A stretch of DNA of 64,000 bases from SXVE01 sp036388895 (lineage in GTDB: Bacteria; Acidobacteriota; Blastocatellia; Pyrinomonadales; Pyrinomonadaceae), in NCBI GenBank assembly GCA_036388895.1, contig DASVQY010000020.1, positions 95,768 to 159,767 on the forward strand. Direction: 5' to 3'. The stretch's first letter is position 1. Each line of letters starts with the position of its first letter. Shown here in pieces: positions 44,207 to 52,497 of this stretch. The notes beneath the pieces are model-generated. The model searched no databases, was not told where the DNA came from, and saw nothing but the letters and a program-made list of their open reading frames with translations. The translations under genes were made by a program, and so were the position numbers.

Positions 44207-44269
44207 ATTATTTCGCTTTCAAAGGTTTATTTTCAGTTTTTTAAAGTACAATCCGCGCAAGTCAGAAAT

Positions 44270-45478
44270 TTATTTTTGAGTTAATTCGCGGTAAAGATTT
44301 TTTATGTCCGTGACGAGCCGGTCAACGCTGTATTTAGACTCGACAAATTCGTTTCCCTTGATCGCCAAACTTTTTTGTAATGTTTCATTTTTCGCCAAAT
44401 AAATCAAGCCATTGTAAAAATCTTCAGCCGAGTTGGAGTTAATTTTCACGCCGCGCTCGCAAACGAAAAATCCGTTTTCTTCGCTTTGAACTTCGCCGAG
44501 CAAATCAACGACGCCGCCGACCGCCGTCGAAATAACCGCTTTTTTATTCGCCATCGCTTCGATCAGCGAGAGCGGCGTGCCTTCGTTCAGCGAAGTCAGC
44601 GCAACAATATCAAGCCCAGCGTAAAAAACATCCGCGTCGTTTCGATTCCCGAGAAATTTCACGATTTCACTTAAACCGAGTCTTTCCGAGTCTCTTTCCA
44701 ATTCGCCGCGCGTATTTCCGTCGCCTATTATAAGAAATTTCAACTTCGGCAGGCTTTCATCTCTTCGTTTACGGTAAGTTTCAGCGACTCGCAGAAGAAG
44801 CGGAACGTTTTTTATCTCCGTCAGACGTCCGACAAAGCCGATTGTTATTTCATCGCCGGAAACGCCCGCTTGCTCGCGGAAAATACAGCGACTGTCACCG
44901 GTTACGCGAAACGGCTGCAAATCAATTCCTAATGGAACGACTGCGAATTGATTTTCCCGTCCAACGCCGAATTGTTTGTGAATCTCGTTGAATTGCTGCC
45001 CGGAGATAACAATTATTTTATCGGTCGCCAGCCGCGCCAGAGTCTTTTCTATAATCAAGAAAATTTTTGTTTTCAGAGCGCCGTAGTAACTGTGAAAAAT
45101 GTGTCCGTGAAAGGTATGCACGATCTTTACGTTTTTCCAGTTCAGCCAGCGGTACAAGAAAGCGGCGGCGCGCCCGACCGTTCCCGCTTTTGCCGTGTGC
45201 GTGTGAATGATATCTGGTTTTTCGAGAACGATTCGGCGGTAAACTTTCCACAAAGATATAACGTCTTTCGGCGAAAGCTCGCGGCTCATTTCGGGAATAT
45301 AAAAAGGCTCGACCGCGTGCTGTTCGGCGAAAAAACTCATATCGCGCTCGCCTTCGGGAACGGTTCCCGCCAGCAAAGCCGTTTGAAATTCACCGTCGTT
45401 TAATTCTTTCGTGAGCCAGACGACGTGACGCGCCGGTCCGCCGACATTGAGACGCGCGATGATGCGAACAATTTTCAT
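44270..45478 (-). CDS. GT4-family glycosyltransferase
   Basis: 402 residues, GT-B fold. N-terminal RIIARLNVGGPARHVVWLTK (Gly-rich acceptor loop), HTHTAKAGTVGRAAAFLY, and HTFHGHIFHSYYG. C-terminal donor domain: IGFVGRLTEIKNVPLLLRVA, FLIIGDGNTRGELERDSERL, and the E-x7-E element in SLNEGTPLSLIEAMANKKAV. It transfers a sugar from a nucleotide donor to a growing lipid-linked glycan. It lies 63 bp before the WecA-like gene in the same transcript direction. Confidence 0.9.
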   Translation of the reverse strand: MKIVRIIARLNVGGPARHVVWLTKELNDGEFQTALLAGTVPEGERDMSFFAEQHAVEPFYIPEMSRELSPKDVISLWKVYRRIVLEKPDIIHTHTAKAGTVGRAAAFLYRWLNWKNVKIVHTFHGHIFHSYYGALKTKIFLIIEKTLARLATDKIIVISGQQFNEIHKQFGVGRENQFAVVPLGIDLQPFRVTGDSRCIFREQAGVSGDEITIGFVGRLTEIKNVPLLLRVAETYRKRRDESLPKLKFLIIGDGNTRGELERDSERLGLSEIVKFLGNRNDADVFYAGLDIVALTSLNEGTPLSLIEAMANKKAVISTAVGGVVDLLGEVQSEENGFFVCERGVKINSNSAEDFYNGLIYLAKNETLQKSLAIKGNEFVESKYSVDRLVTDIKNLYRELTQK

Positions 45479-45483
45479 AATTC

Positions 45484-45584
45484 AGTAGATAGTAGAAAGT
45501 AGTGAGTAGATGGTAAAAAATTCTTTTCAACCTTTCTATTTACTTTCCACCAACTACTCTCTACTACCTGCTTTCTACTATCAA
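45484..45584. repeat. Word-built imperfect inverted repeat (TAGTAGA family)
   Basis: agtagatagtagaaagtagt with gagtagatggtaaa pairs with ccaactactctctactac and ctgctttctactatca. The units are TAGTAGA/AGTAGT on the left and CTACTCT/CTACTAT on the right, the same vocabulary as the spacer at 30329-30437. It separates the GT4 gene from the epimerase-like gene on the same strand. Confidence 0.55.
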
Positions 45585-45612
45585 CCGTCAACTTTCAACT
45601 ATTCGCTATTCC

Positions 45613-46116
45613 TCAATCCATTCGATAGATTGTATCGGGATCGTCCTCATAACGAATTTCATCAACCGCTTCGCGCTTGCCGTCGCCCATAAAAAGCCGA
45701 TTCGGGCAATTTATAACAATTCCCTGTTCGGTTTCGCTGATGTTTTTGTAAGCGTGGACGATGCCTTTCGGAATGATGACCGCGTGCGGATTGTCAGCGC
45801 CGACATACATCGTCAAAACATTTCGAAAAGTCGGCGAGCCTTCGCGGTTATCCCAGAGACGAAGCTTGAACGTGCCCGCGCCGATAAAACAAAAAAGATC
45901 GGCTTGATCGTAATGTTCGTGCGGACCGCGTGTGACGTTCGGTTCGGTGACGGAAATATAAGCCATCGCCGGAAAGAATTCTTCGGCGATTTCGTCGCGG
46001 CGAAAAAGTTCGGCGAGCCAGCCGCGTTGGTCTGCGTGCTTTCTCAAAGGATAAATTATTACGTCTTGAATATCTCCTTCGGTAAAAACCCCTTCTTTAC
46101 TCGCCCGCGTTTGCAC
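45613..46116 (-). CDS. RmlC-like dTDP-4-dehydro-sugar 3,5-epimerase family protein
   Basis: 167 residues, cupin fold. RGWLAELFRRDEIAEEFFP corresponds to the RmlC N-terminal RGWF-type motif, and VTRGPHEHYDQADLFCFIGA to its catalytic His region. NPHAVIIPKGIVHAYKNISE and IVINCPNRLF follow. It would isomerise a dTDP-4-keto-sugar or a related substrate. It overlaps the 3' end of the nucleotidyltransferase gene by 20 bp, so the two are translationally coupled. RmlB and RmlD are not in the window. Confidence 0.85.
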   Translation of the reverse strand: MQTRASKEGVFTEGDIQDVIIYPLRKHADQRGWLAELFRRDEIAEEFFPAMAYISVTEPNVTRGPHEHYDQADLFCFIGAGTFKLRLWDNREGSPTFRNVLTMYVGADNPHAVIIPKGIVHAYKNISETEQGIVINCPNRLFMGDGKREAVDEIRYEDDPDTIYRMD

Positions 46117-46852
46117 TCTTCACCTCCAGATTGTTCGCGCCGGTTTTAGCGACCAGATTCGTCGCGTGAAGTAAACTTTCAAAAGTCCCGGCGTCCGTCC
46201 ACCATCCGTCTAGTTCCGCCCACGTCATTTCGTTGCGAGCAATGTAATGATTATTTACATCGCTGATTTCAAGTTCCCCGCGTTCCGAAGGTTTAAGAGT
46301 CCTGATGATGTCGAAAACGGTCGGATCGTAAAAATAGATTCCAATAACAGCGAAATCCGATTTCGGATTTTTCGGCTTTTCTTCAACTCGCAGAATTTTT
46401 TCCCCTTCAATAACCGGAACGCCGAAACGCTGCCGGTCGTGAGTTTTCTTCAATAAAATCTTCGCGCCTCTGCCCTGTTTTCGGTAACTTTCCGCCGCGG
46501 CGATGATATTGCCTTCGATGATATTATCGCCGAGAGCAACGCAAATCGGTTCGTCGTCGGCGAAATGCTCGACCAGCGACAGTGCGTCGGCGATCCCGCC
46601 TTCGCCTTCCTGATACGTGTAATTGATGTGTTTTAAGCCGAAATCCTTTCCGTTTCCGAGTAGTTTGAGAAAATCGCCCGCCGAATTTCCGCCGGTTACG
46701 ATCATTATGTCATCAATTCCGGCGTTGACGAGCGTCTGAATCGGATAATAAATCATCGGCTGGTTGTAAACCGGAAGCAGATGCTTGTTTGTCACTTTCG
46801 TCAGCGGTTTGAGTCTCGTGCCGAGTCCGCCCGCCAAAACAACGCCTTTCAT
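46097..46852 (-). CDS. rfbA: Glucose-1-phosphate thymidylyltransferase-like nucleotidyltransferase
   Basis: 251 residues. N-terminal MKGVVLAGGLGTRLKPLTKV with NKHLLPVYNQPMIYYPIQTL, the nucleotide signature. YTYQEGEGGIADALSLVEHF, ALGDNIIEGN and RGELEISDVNNHYI follow, and WWTDAGTFESLLHATNLV is the C-terminal signature. It makes dTDP-glucose (or a related NDP-sugar) from sugar-1-phosphate and NTP. It is shorter than RmlA proteins of about 290 residues and resembles the short RfbA-like form of archaea and environmental bacteria. Confidence 0.9.
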   Translation of the reverse strand: MKGVVLAGGLGTRLKPLTKVTNKHLLPVYNQPMIYYPIQTLVNAGIDDIMIVTGGNSAGDFLKLLGNGKDFGLKHINYTYQEGEGGIADALSLVEHFADDEPICVALGDNIIEGNIIAAAESYRKQGRGAKILLKKTHDRQRFGVPVIEGEKILRVEEKPKNPKSDFAVIGIYFYDPTVFDIIRTLKPSERGELEISDVNNHYIARNEMTWAELDGWWTDAGTFESLLHATNLVAKTGANNLEVKSANAGE

Positions 46853-46855
46853 AAA

Positions 46856-47683
46856 CTATTTTTTATAACCGACAGCCGTCCAATAGGGTATTTCGCCGAA
46901 ACTTATATTTTCCAACCCGCAATTTTCCATCATCGCGCACATTTCCGCTTTCGTGAAACGCTTTTCGAGCCGCGTTCCGAAACGGTCGAGCGCGTCGGTT
47001 CGCATAATATAAAAACTGTGATTCCGATACTGCGACAGAGGAATTTTTTCAACATTCAACCCGAATTTTTCGAGCAGTAGAGACGTTCGCGCCAACGGGT
47101 AATAAACGCCGCCGGCGAGTATCTGACTTGCGCCGAAACGAAGCGAGTGCGGCATCGCGCTGATCGTGCGGCGAACAACATCGCTCGCTTTCCAAACCAT
47201 TTTGAACCAGATCGGGCGGTTGTCGAAACGGTAATAAAGATACAGCAGAAATGGCGCGCCCGGTTTTAATTTCGAGACGCACTCCCTTAAACCTGCTTCC
47301 GTATCGGGAATGTGATGCAAAACGCCCAAACTGTAGCCGAAATCACACGATCCGTCTTCTAAAGGTATTTTTTCGACGCTCGCCAGATGAAATTCGCAGT
47401 TGTCGGCGTTTTTCAGATTTCGCTTTGCCACCGACAAAGCATCGGAACTCGCGTCAATCAAATGCAGCCGACCGACGCGCGGCGCGACGAGTTTCGCCCA
47501 GCGCCCGCTTCCGCATCCCAAATCGAAGCCGACCGCCGATTCCGGCAATTTTCCCCACGGAAAAATCCCGAAATATTCGGCGAAACTGCTTTCCAGCTCG
47601 TCTTCGGAAAGCGCCGACTGGTCGAAACGCGACCATTCATCGCCGAATCCTTCAACAACCTTTTCGTCTACATTTGCGGTCAT
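46856..47683 (-). CDS. Class I SAM-dependent methyltransferase
   Basis: 275 residues from ATG 47683 (MTANVDEKVVEGFGDEWSRF); a start at 47719 would overlap the asnB stop. SAM motif I GFDLGCGSGRWAKLVAPRVG, motif II LHLIDASSDAL, and motif III DFGYSLGVLHHIPDTEAGLR with LKPGAPFLLY. Probably an O- or C-methylation of a sugar in the polysaccharide. It lies three bases before rfbA and 28 bp after asnB. Confidence 0.85.
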   Translation of the reverse strand: MTANVDEKVVEGFGDEWSRFDQSALSEDELESSFAEYFGIFPWGKLPESAVGFDLGCGSGRWAKLVAPRVGRLHLIDASSDALSVAKRNLKNADNCEFHLASVEKIPLEDGSCDFGYSLGVLHHIPDTEAGLRECVSKLKPGAPFLLYLYYRFDNRPIWFKMVWKASDVVRRTISAMPHSLRFGASQILAGGVYYPLARTSLLLEKFGLNVEKIPLSQYRNHSFYIMRTDALDRFGTRLEKRFTKAEMCAMMENCGLENISFGEIPYWTAVGYKK

Positions 47684-47711
47684 AAAAGAAACAAAAACAA
47701 AAAGTGTGAGT

Positions 47712-49595
47712 TTAATCAATAAATCTTTGAAACCAGAGTTCGAGCATCAAAAGCGTCCAAAGCTGAAAAGCGTGATCGCGCTCCGCATTCGTATGTTCAC
47801 GGACGTATTTTTCGATCATCTCGCTCCTGACAATTCCGCGATTCAGAGATTTTTCCGACAAAAGAATTCCGCGCGCGAAATCCTTCATCTCGCCGCGAAA
47901 CCATTTGCCGATTGGTACGCCGAAACCCATTTTTCTACGGTAAACGACTTCTCGCGGAACGAGCCGCGCCGCAATTTTTTTGAGAAACGATTTCGTTTCG
48001 GTTTTTTTGGCTTTAATGTTTTCAGGCAAGCTCGCGGCGTACTCTATAACGTGGTGATCGAGAAACGGCGAGCGCGCTTCGAGCGAATTCGCCATCGAAG
48101 CGATGTCAACTTTGACCAGCAAATCGTTCGGAAGATACGTCATCTGATCGGTCAGAAGCGTCGTGTCGAGTATGCCCGAACCGTTTGCCTTGACGAACCA
48201 TTTTTCCAGAAGCTGCGATGGATTATTGTTAGCGATTTTCCGCGAAAAATTTTCCGTATAAAGGTCTTTTTTCGCTTCGCGGTTAAAAGTTGACATCCAG
48301 CGAAAGTAACGTTCGGTTTTCGGCAAGGACGCGGCTTGCAAAAATCTTTTCACGTCGCGGACACGGCTGCGCTCGATTTCCGAAGTCGGAATCAAATTAA
48401 TCGGCGTTTCGATTAAAGTTTTGCGCAAAACTTCGGGCAAACGGTGATAAGTTTCGGCTATCCGCATCGCGGCGTGGCGTTCGTAACCGGCAAAAGATTC
48501 GTCGCCGCCGTCGCCGTTAAGCGCGACGGTCACGTATTTTCTCGTTTCCTTTGAAACGTAATAAGTCGGAATCGCGCTTGAGTCGGCGTATGGTTCGCCG
48601 TAATGCTCGACAAGGGTCGGCAAAATTTCGAGCGCATCGGGTTTGACGATGAATTCGTGATATTCCGCGCCGACGTGTTCAGCGACTCGTTTCGCGTATT
48701 TTAATTCGCTGAAATCCTGTTCTTCAAAACCGATGGAAAACGTTTTTATAGGTTTTTCGCTCGCTTCAGCCATCAGCGCGACGACGACCGAAGAATCAAC
48801 GCCGCCGGAAAGAAACGCGCCGAGTGGAACTTCGGAAATCATTCGCAATCTTGTTGATTCGCGCAGTATTCGCAAAGTTTCTTCTTCGGCTTCAGCTTCT
48901 GAAACTTTGATTTTTTTTGAAAAGACCGGTTGCCAGTAACGTTCTGTCTCTATTTCGCCGTTTTTCCAGCGCAGCCAGTGTCCGGGTTCGAGCTTGCGAA
49001 TGCTTTTGAAGGCGGTTTGCGGCGCGGGAACGCAAAGATACGACAAATAACTATCAATCGCTTCGTAATCAACTTCGCGCGAAACGCTCGGATGCGAGAG
49101 AATAGCTTGAAATTCCGAGCCGAAAATCAAATCACCGTTCGGCTGGTGCGAATATAAAAGCGGCTTTTTGCCGACTCTATCGCGTGCGACGAACAAACTT
49201 TTATCGTTTTCGTCCCAGATCGCAAAAGCGAACATTCCGCGCAAATGCTGAACGCAGTCCGCGCCGAATTCGTCGTAAAGATGAACAATCGCTTCGGTGT
49301 CAGAATTTGTATAAAACTTGTGCCCGCGTTTTTCTAAATCGGCTCTTAACTGTTGAAAATTATAAATTTCGCCGTTGAAAATAATCGCTTTCGTTCTGTC
49401 GGCGTTGAAAATCGGCTGTTGACCGCCCGCCAAATCAATAATCGCGAGCCGGCGCATGGCGAGCGCGACATTTTCTTTTATATAAAAACCGTCTTCGTCG
49501 GGACCGCGATGAGCGATGCAGCGGTTCATTCGCTCGACAACCTCTCGATCTGCGCTTCGCAAGTTGTTATTAACTATTCCGACGATTCCGCACAT
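47712..49595 (-). CDS. asnB: Glutamine-dependent asparagine synthase family amidotransferase
   Basis: 627 residues. N-terminal nucleophile Cys2 (MCGIVGIVNNN), glutaminase loop IAHRGPDEDGFYIKE, IFNGEIYNFQQLRADLEKR. Synthetase domain: PP-loop GAFLSGGVDSSVVVALMAEA, NGDGGDESFAGYERHAA, and LLVKVDIASMANSLEARSPF. In polysaccharide and exosortase-type loci such AsnB-like enzymes often amidate uronic acids or other carboxylates rather than aspartate; here that is inference from context. 26 bp separate it from the upstream methyltransferase. Confidence 0.93.
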   Translation of the reverse strand: MCGIVGIVNNNLRSADREVVERMNRCIAHRGPDEDGFYIKENVALAMRRLAIIDLAGGQQPIFNADRTKAIIFNGEIYNFQQLRADLEKRGHKFYTNSDTEAIVHLYDEFGADCVQHLRGMFAFAIWDENDKSLFVARDRVGKKPLLYSHQPNGDLIFGSEFQAILSHPSVSREVDYEAIDSYLSYLCVPAPQTAFKSIRKLEPGHWLRWKNGEIETERYWQPVFSKKIKVSEAEAEEETLRILRESTRLRMISEVPLGAFLSGGVDSSVVVALMAEASEKPIKTFSIGFEEQDFSELKYAKRVAEHVGAEYHEFIVKPDALEILPTLVEHYGEPYADSSAIPTYYVSKETRKYVTVALNGDGGDESFAGYERHAAMRIAETYHRLPEVLRKTLIETPINLIPTSEIERSRVRDVKRFLQAASLPKTERYFRWMSTFNREAKKDLYTENFSRKIANNNPSQLLEKWFVKANGSGILDTTLLTDQMTYLPNDLLVKVDIASMANSLEARSPFLDHHVIEYAASLPENIKAKKTETKSFLKKIAARLVPREVVYRRKMGFGVPIGKWFRGEMKDFARGILLSEKSLNRGIVRSEMIEKYVREHTNAERDHAFQLWTLLMLELWFQRFID

Positions 49596-49621
49596 TTAAT
49601 TAATATAACAAAAATTCGATT

Positions 49622-50341
49622 TTACTTTTCGCCGACGAGCAAAATATTTTTCCCGATTGGGAAATTAAAAAAGCTTTCAAATTTACTGATTACCGGAACT
49701 GCGTATTTGTCGTAAGCCGTCACTGCGCCGCTTTCGAGAGAATCGGATTTCAATAATTTGTATTTCACGTACCAGGGAAAAATTCCCGCAAAATCGAAAT
49801 ATTTCGATTTCAGAATCTTGAATCCGGCGGCGGCGCATTTCCTTTCCAGTTCCTCTTTCGTATAACGCCGGTAATGCCCGATTTTGCGATCGAATTCGCC
49901 GTAAAGCGACATCAGCGCCGGAACGAAAATAAAAACGCGCCCTTTTTGCGCCAGCGTTTCGCGAATCATTTCGAGTTCGCCCGCGTCGTCTTCGATGTGT
50001 TCCAAAACGTTGACGTAAATTATCGAATCCGGCTTTTTTCCTTCGGCTATTTTTTCTCTAACCTGCGCGAAAATCGCCTGATAAAAATTCGTTTCGACGC
50101 CGTTTTTCATCTGCGAAAGATTTTGCTTTAAGTAAACGAACATTTCCGAAGGCTCGACCAAATTCAAAGTTTCCGGCTTTTCCTGTAACAACAGTTCGGA
50201 AAACGAACCGGTTCCCGAACCGACTTCGACAATATTCTTGCCCAAAAACGGGCGAAACTCGTCCAGAATCCAGTTATGATAATTGACGGCAAACGACATC
50301 GCCTCCAAATCTTTGCCGACGTAGACTACTTTTTCACTCAT
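49622..50341 (-). CDS. Class I SAM-dependent methyltransferase
   Basis: 239 residues. Motif I KNIVEVGSGTGSFSELLLQE, then LNLVEPSEMFVYLKQNLSQM, IIYVNVLEHIEDDAGELEMI and FIFVPALMSLYGEFDRKIGH. The pattern YGEFDRKIGHYRRYTKEELE is common in methyltransferases that sit next to family 2 glycosyltransferases. The start overlaps the end of the upstream GT2 gene by 8 bp, indicating coupled translation. Confidence 0.85.
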   Translation of the reverse strand: MSEKVVYVGKDLEAMSFAVNYHNWILDEFRPFLGKNIVEVGSGTGSFSELLLQEKPETLNLVEPSEMFVYLKQNLSQMKNGVETNFYQAIFAQVREKIAEGKKPDSIIYVNVLEHIEDDAGELEMIRETLAQKGRVFIFVPALMSLYGEFDRKIGHYRRYTKEELERKCAAAGFKILKSKYFDFAGIFPWYVKYKLLKSDSLESGAVTAYDKYAVPVISKFESFFNFPIGKNILLVGEK

Positions 50342-51143
50342 TAGATTTTAATTCTGCTAAATACTCGTGCGATGTATCAAATACGGTTTTCGGAGTTTTC
50401 TGGTAAGACTCGGCGAGGCTGACGAACCAGTTGAATTTCAAGATGTACCACAAAGCAGCAACGCCGTCTCTCGCGCCGATTTTTTTGCCTTCTTCGTATG
50501 TTCGTCCGTAGTAACTGATCGGAACTTCATAGATAGCGCATTTTAATTTGGCGACCTTAGCGGTGACTTCTATCTCAAAACCGAAACCGCTCGAAGTTAT
50601 AATCATTTTGCGGATGATTTCGCCGCGAAACGCTTTGTAACAGGTTTCGACATCGGTTAAATTGATGTTCGTCAGGCAGTTGGAAAGAAACGTCAAACCT
50701 TTATTCGCCAGATAATGATAAAAATAAAGCACGCGCGACGCCTTTTTAGTCATAAAACGTGAGCCGTAAACGACATCCGCGTGACCCTCGAGAATCGGCA
50801 TAATAACGTCGCTGATTTCCGCCGGATCGTACTCGAGATCGGCGTCCTGTACGACGACGATCTCGCCTTTCGACAACGCAAACCCCGTTTTGAGAGCTTC
50901 TGTTTTTCCGCCGTTTTTTTGTTGACGAACATATACGATCCGTGCATCCTGCTCAGCCAGTTTTCGCGCAATATCGGGAGTCTTATCTTTTGAGCAGTCG
51001 TCAACAATAATCAATTCGAGCAAATAAGGAATTTGCAGAACTTGATTGACTATCTGAGAAAGAGTTGCTTCTTCGTTGTATGCCGGCATCACGACCGACA
51101 AACATTGCTGCTTATTAAAAATTTGATTCTTCATATAATCCAT
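50334..51143 (-). CDS. GT2-family glycosyltransferase, dolichyl-phosphate mannose synthase-like
   Basis: 269 residues from ATG 51143; ATG 51134 three codons further and a distal TTG are alternatives. GT-A fold with LSVVMPAYNEEATLSQIVNQ, LIIVDDCSKDKTPDIARKLA and the metal site VVQDADLEYDPAEISDVI (Asp-x-Asp). VVYGSRFMTKKASR and FGFEIEVTAKVAKLKCAIYE are typical of DPM1/UppP-linked transferases. It likely makes a polyprenyl-phosphate sugar used by the neighbouring membrane GT-C protein. A 3' overlap links it to the methyltransferase. Confidence 0.88.
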   Translation of the reverse strand: MDYMKNQIFNKQQCLSVVMPAYNEEATLSQIVNQVLQIPYLLELIIVDDCSKDKTPDIARKLAEQDARIVYVRQQKNGGKTEALKTGFALSKGEIVVVQDADLEYDPAEISDVIMPILEGHADVVYGSRFMTKKASRVLYFYHYLANKGLTFLSNCLTNINLTDVETCYKAFRGEIIRKMIITSSGFGFEIEVTAKVAKLKCAIYEVPISYYGRTYEEGKKIGARDGVAALWYILKFNWFVSLAESYQKTPKTVFDTSHEYLAELKSNE

Positions 51144-51162
51144 ATAAAAACTGTTAAAGCAT

Positions 51163-52443
51163 TTAATCAACAGATGCGGAATTCGGGCTAAAACGTTTCA
51201 GATACTTGTTCTGTAACCAGAATAATCCGAAAGGAATTACATATGCATCAACTAAGGGTACTCGAAATCTGACCGACGACCAAGTCATAACACCGGTAAC
51301 AGTAGAGCCAACAATCAGTATCGCTATCAGCAGCCAGATATTTTTATCAAAATGTCCCCCAAAAAAACTTTTAATATAGAAAAACATTCCAAACAACATT
51401 AATAGTCCGAACGGCAAAGTGGCTAGCGCTTTCCAGCCCTGCATATCGAATCTTGCCATTGGCGACCAAAACTCGGCAAACTTCAAAACATTTAACCAAA
51501 TCCATTTTGGAAAATTACTCCTGATGTAATCAATTCCAAGATTCAAATAATGATTACTCCGCTCGACTGTTGATTTATCTTTGATCTGTTTTTCAACGGC
51601 GTCTGTTTCCCGCCAAAGCTTTCTATCTGCTTCAAGATACTCCTGATAATTTCTTGCATATAAATCATCAAATTTGAGATCGGTGTTTGAAATCCAGAAC
51701 GCGTAACCCAGCCCGTCGGAGATGAGAATCGTTTCGCCATAGCTGTAGGAATTGCGAATAGACCAAGGAGCTATCGCTAAAATACATCCTAAAATAAAAA
51801 CAAGACTTATTAAGACGGCTCTTTTCAGATTTTTCAGGTTGCAGAAAACCAACCAAACCGGAATCAATACCGCAAATATCGTAGCATTGCTCCGGCATAA
51901 ACACGCCAGACCGAATAAGCATCCGATTAAAAAAATGTTCAACAAACTCGGAAACTTTCTTTTATACTCTCGAATTAAAAAATAAACCCCCGTGACACCG
52001 ATTAAAATAAATAACGCTTCAACACGAACACGAGCATTAAAAAAAAGGTAAAAAGGATTTACGATATAAATCAATGTTGAAAGTATCGCCGTAGGACGAT
52101 TTTCCCAAATTAGAAGAATAAGTTTGTAAAAAACAAAACAAGCCGCCGTGTCAAGAACGGCATTGAAAAACCGCGCCGTCAGGTAAGTTTCGTGAGGAAA
52201 AATATAGTAAAGAACTGATAAAAACAGCGGGTACAAGGGCGGGCGAACAAAAGGAAGCGAGCCGTGCAGCGGATAGCCTTCGCCATTGAGCACAGAGATC
52301 GCGTGATTATGATAATCGTACCCATCAACTGTATCCGAACCTAACGAATCAATCGTTAAAATTAAAACAACACGAACAAGCAGACACAGAAGCAGGAGAT
52401 AAAAAATAGTTCGTTTATGGTAAAGATAGTCAAAAAGCTGCAT
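51163..52443 (-). CDS. GT-C type membrane glycosyltransferase (ArnT/PMT-like family 39)
   Basis: 426 residues, about 10-11 transmembrane helices. The first periplasmic loop has the acidic site (DSLGSDTVDGYDYHNHAISV) followed by FVRPPLYPLFLSVLYYIFP, as in GT39/GT83 enzymes using polyprenyl-phosphate sugars. The stop lies 19 bp from the GT2 gene that could supply its donor. Base composition is more AT-rich than most of the locus, suggesting separate acquisition. The acceptor is unknown. Confidence 0.78.
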   Translation of the reverse strand: MQLFDYLYHKRTIFYLLLLCLLVRVVLILTIDSLGSDTVDGYDYHNHAISVLNGEGYPLHGSLPFVRPPLYPLFLSVLYYIFPHETYLTARFFNAVLDTAACFVFYKLILLIWENRPTAILSTLIYIVNPFYLFFNARVRVEALFILIGVTGVYFLIREYKRKFPSLLNIFLIGCLFGLACLCRSNATIFAVLIPVWLVFCNLKNLKRAVLISLVFILGCILAIAPWSIRNSYSYGETILISDGLGYAFWISNTDLKFDDLYARNYQEYLEADRKLWRETDAVEKQIKDKSTVERSNHYLNLGIDYIRSNFPKWIWLNVLKFAEFWSPMARFDMQGWKALATLPFGLLMLFGMFFYIKSFFGGHFDKNIWLLIAILIVGSTVTGVMTWSSVRFRVPLVDAYVIPFGLFWLQNKYLKRFSPNSASVD

Positions 52444-52497
52444 TTTGTGTTCGAGATTTCAATCTGAAAGAGTTAAGTCGGAAACAGAAAACATTTA

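Noticed and set aside
47400..48293. 297-codon plus-strand frame
   Set aside because: Antisense to a methyltransferase and the end of asnB, both with strong motifs.
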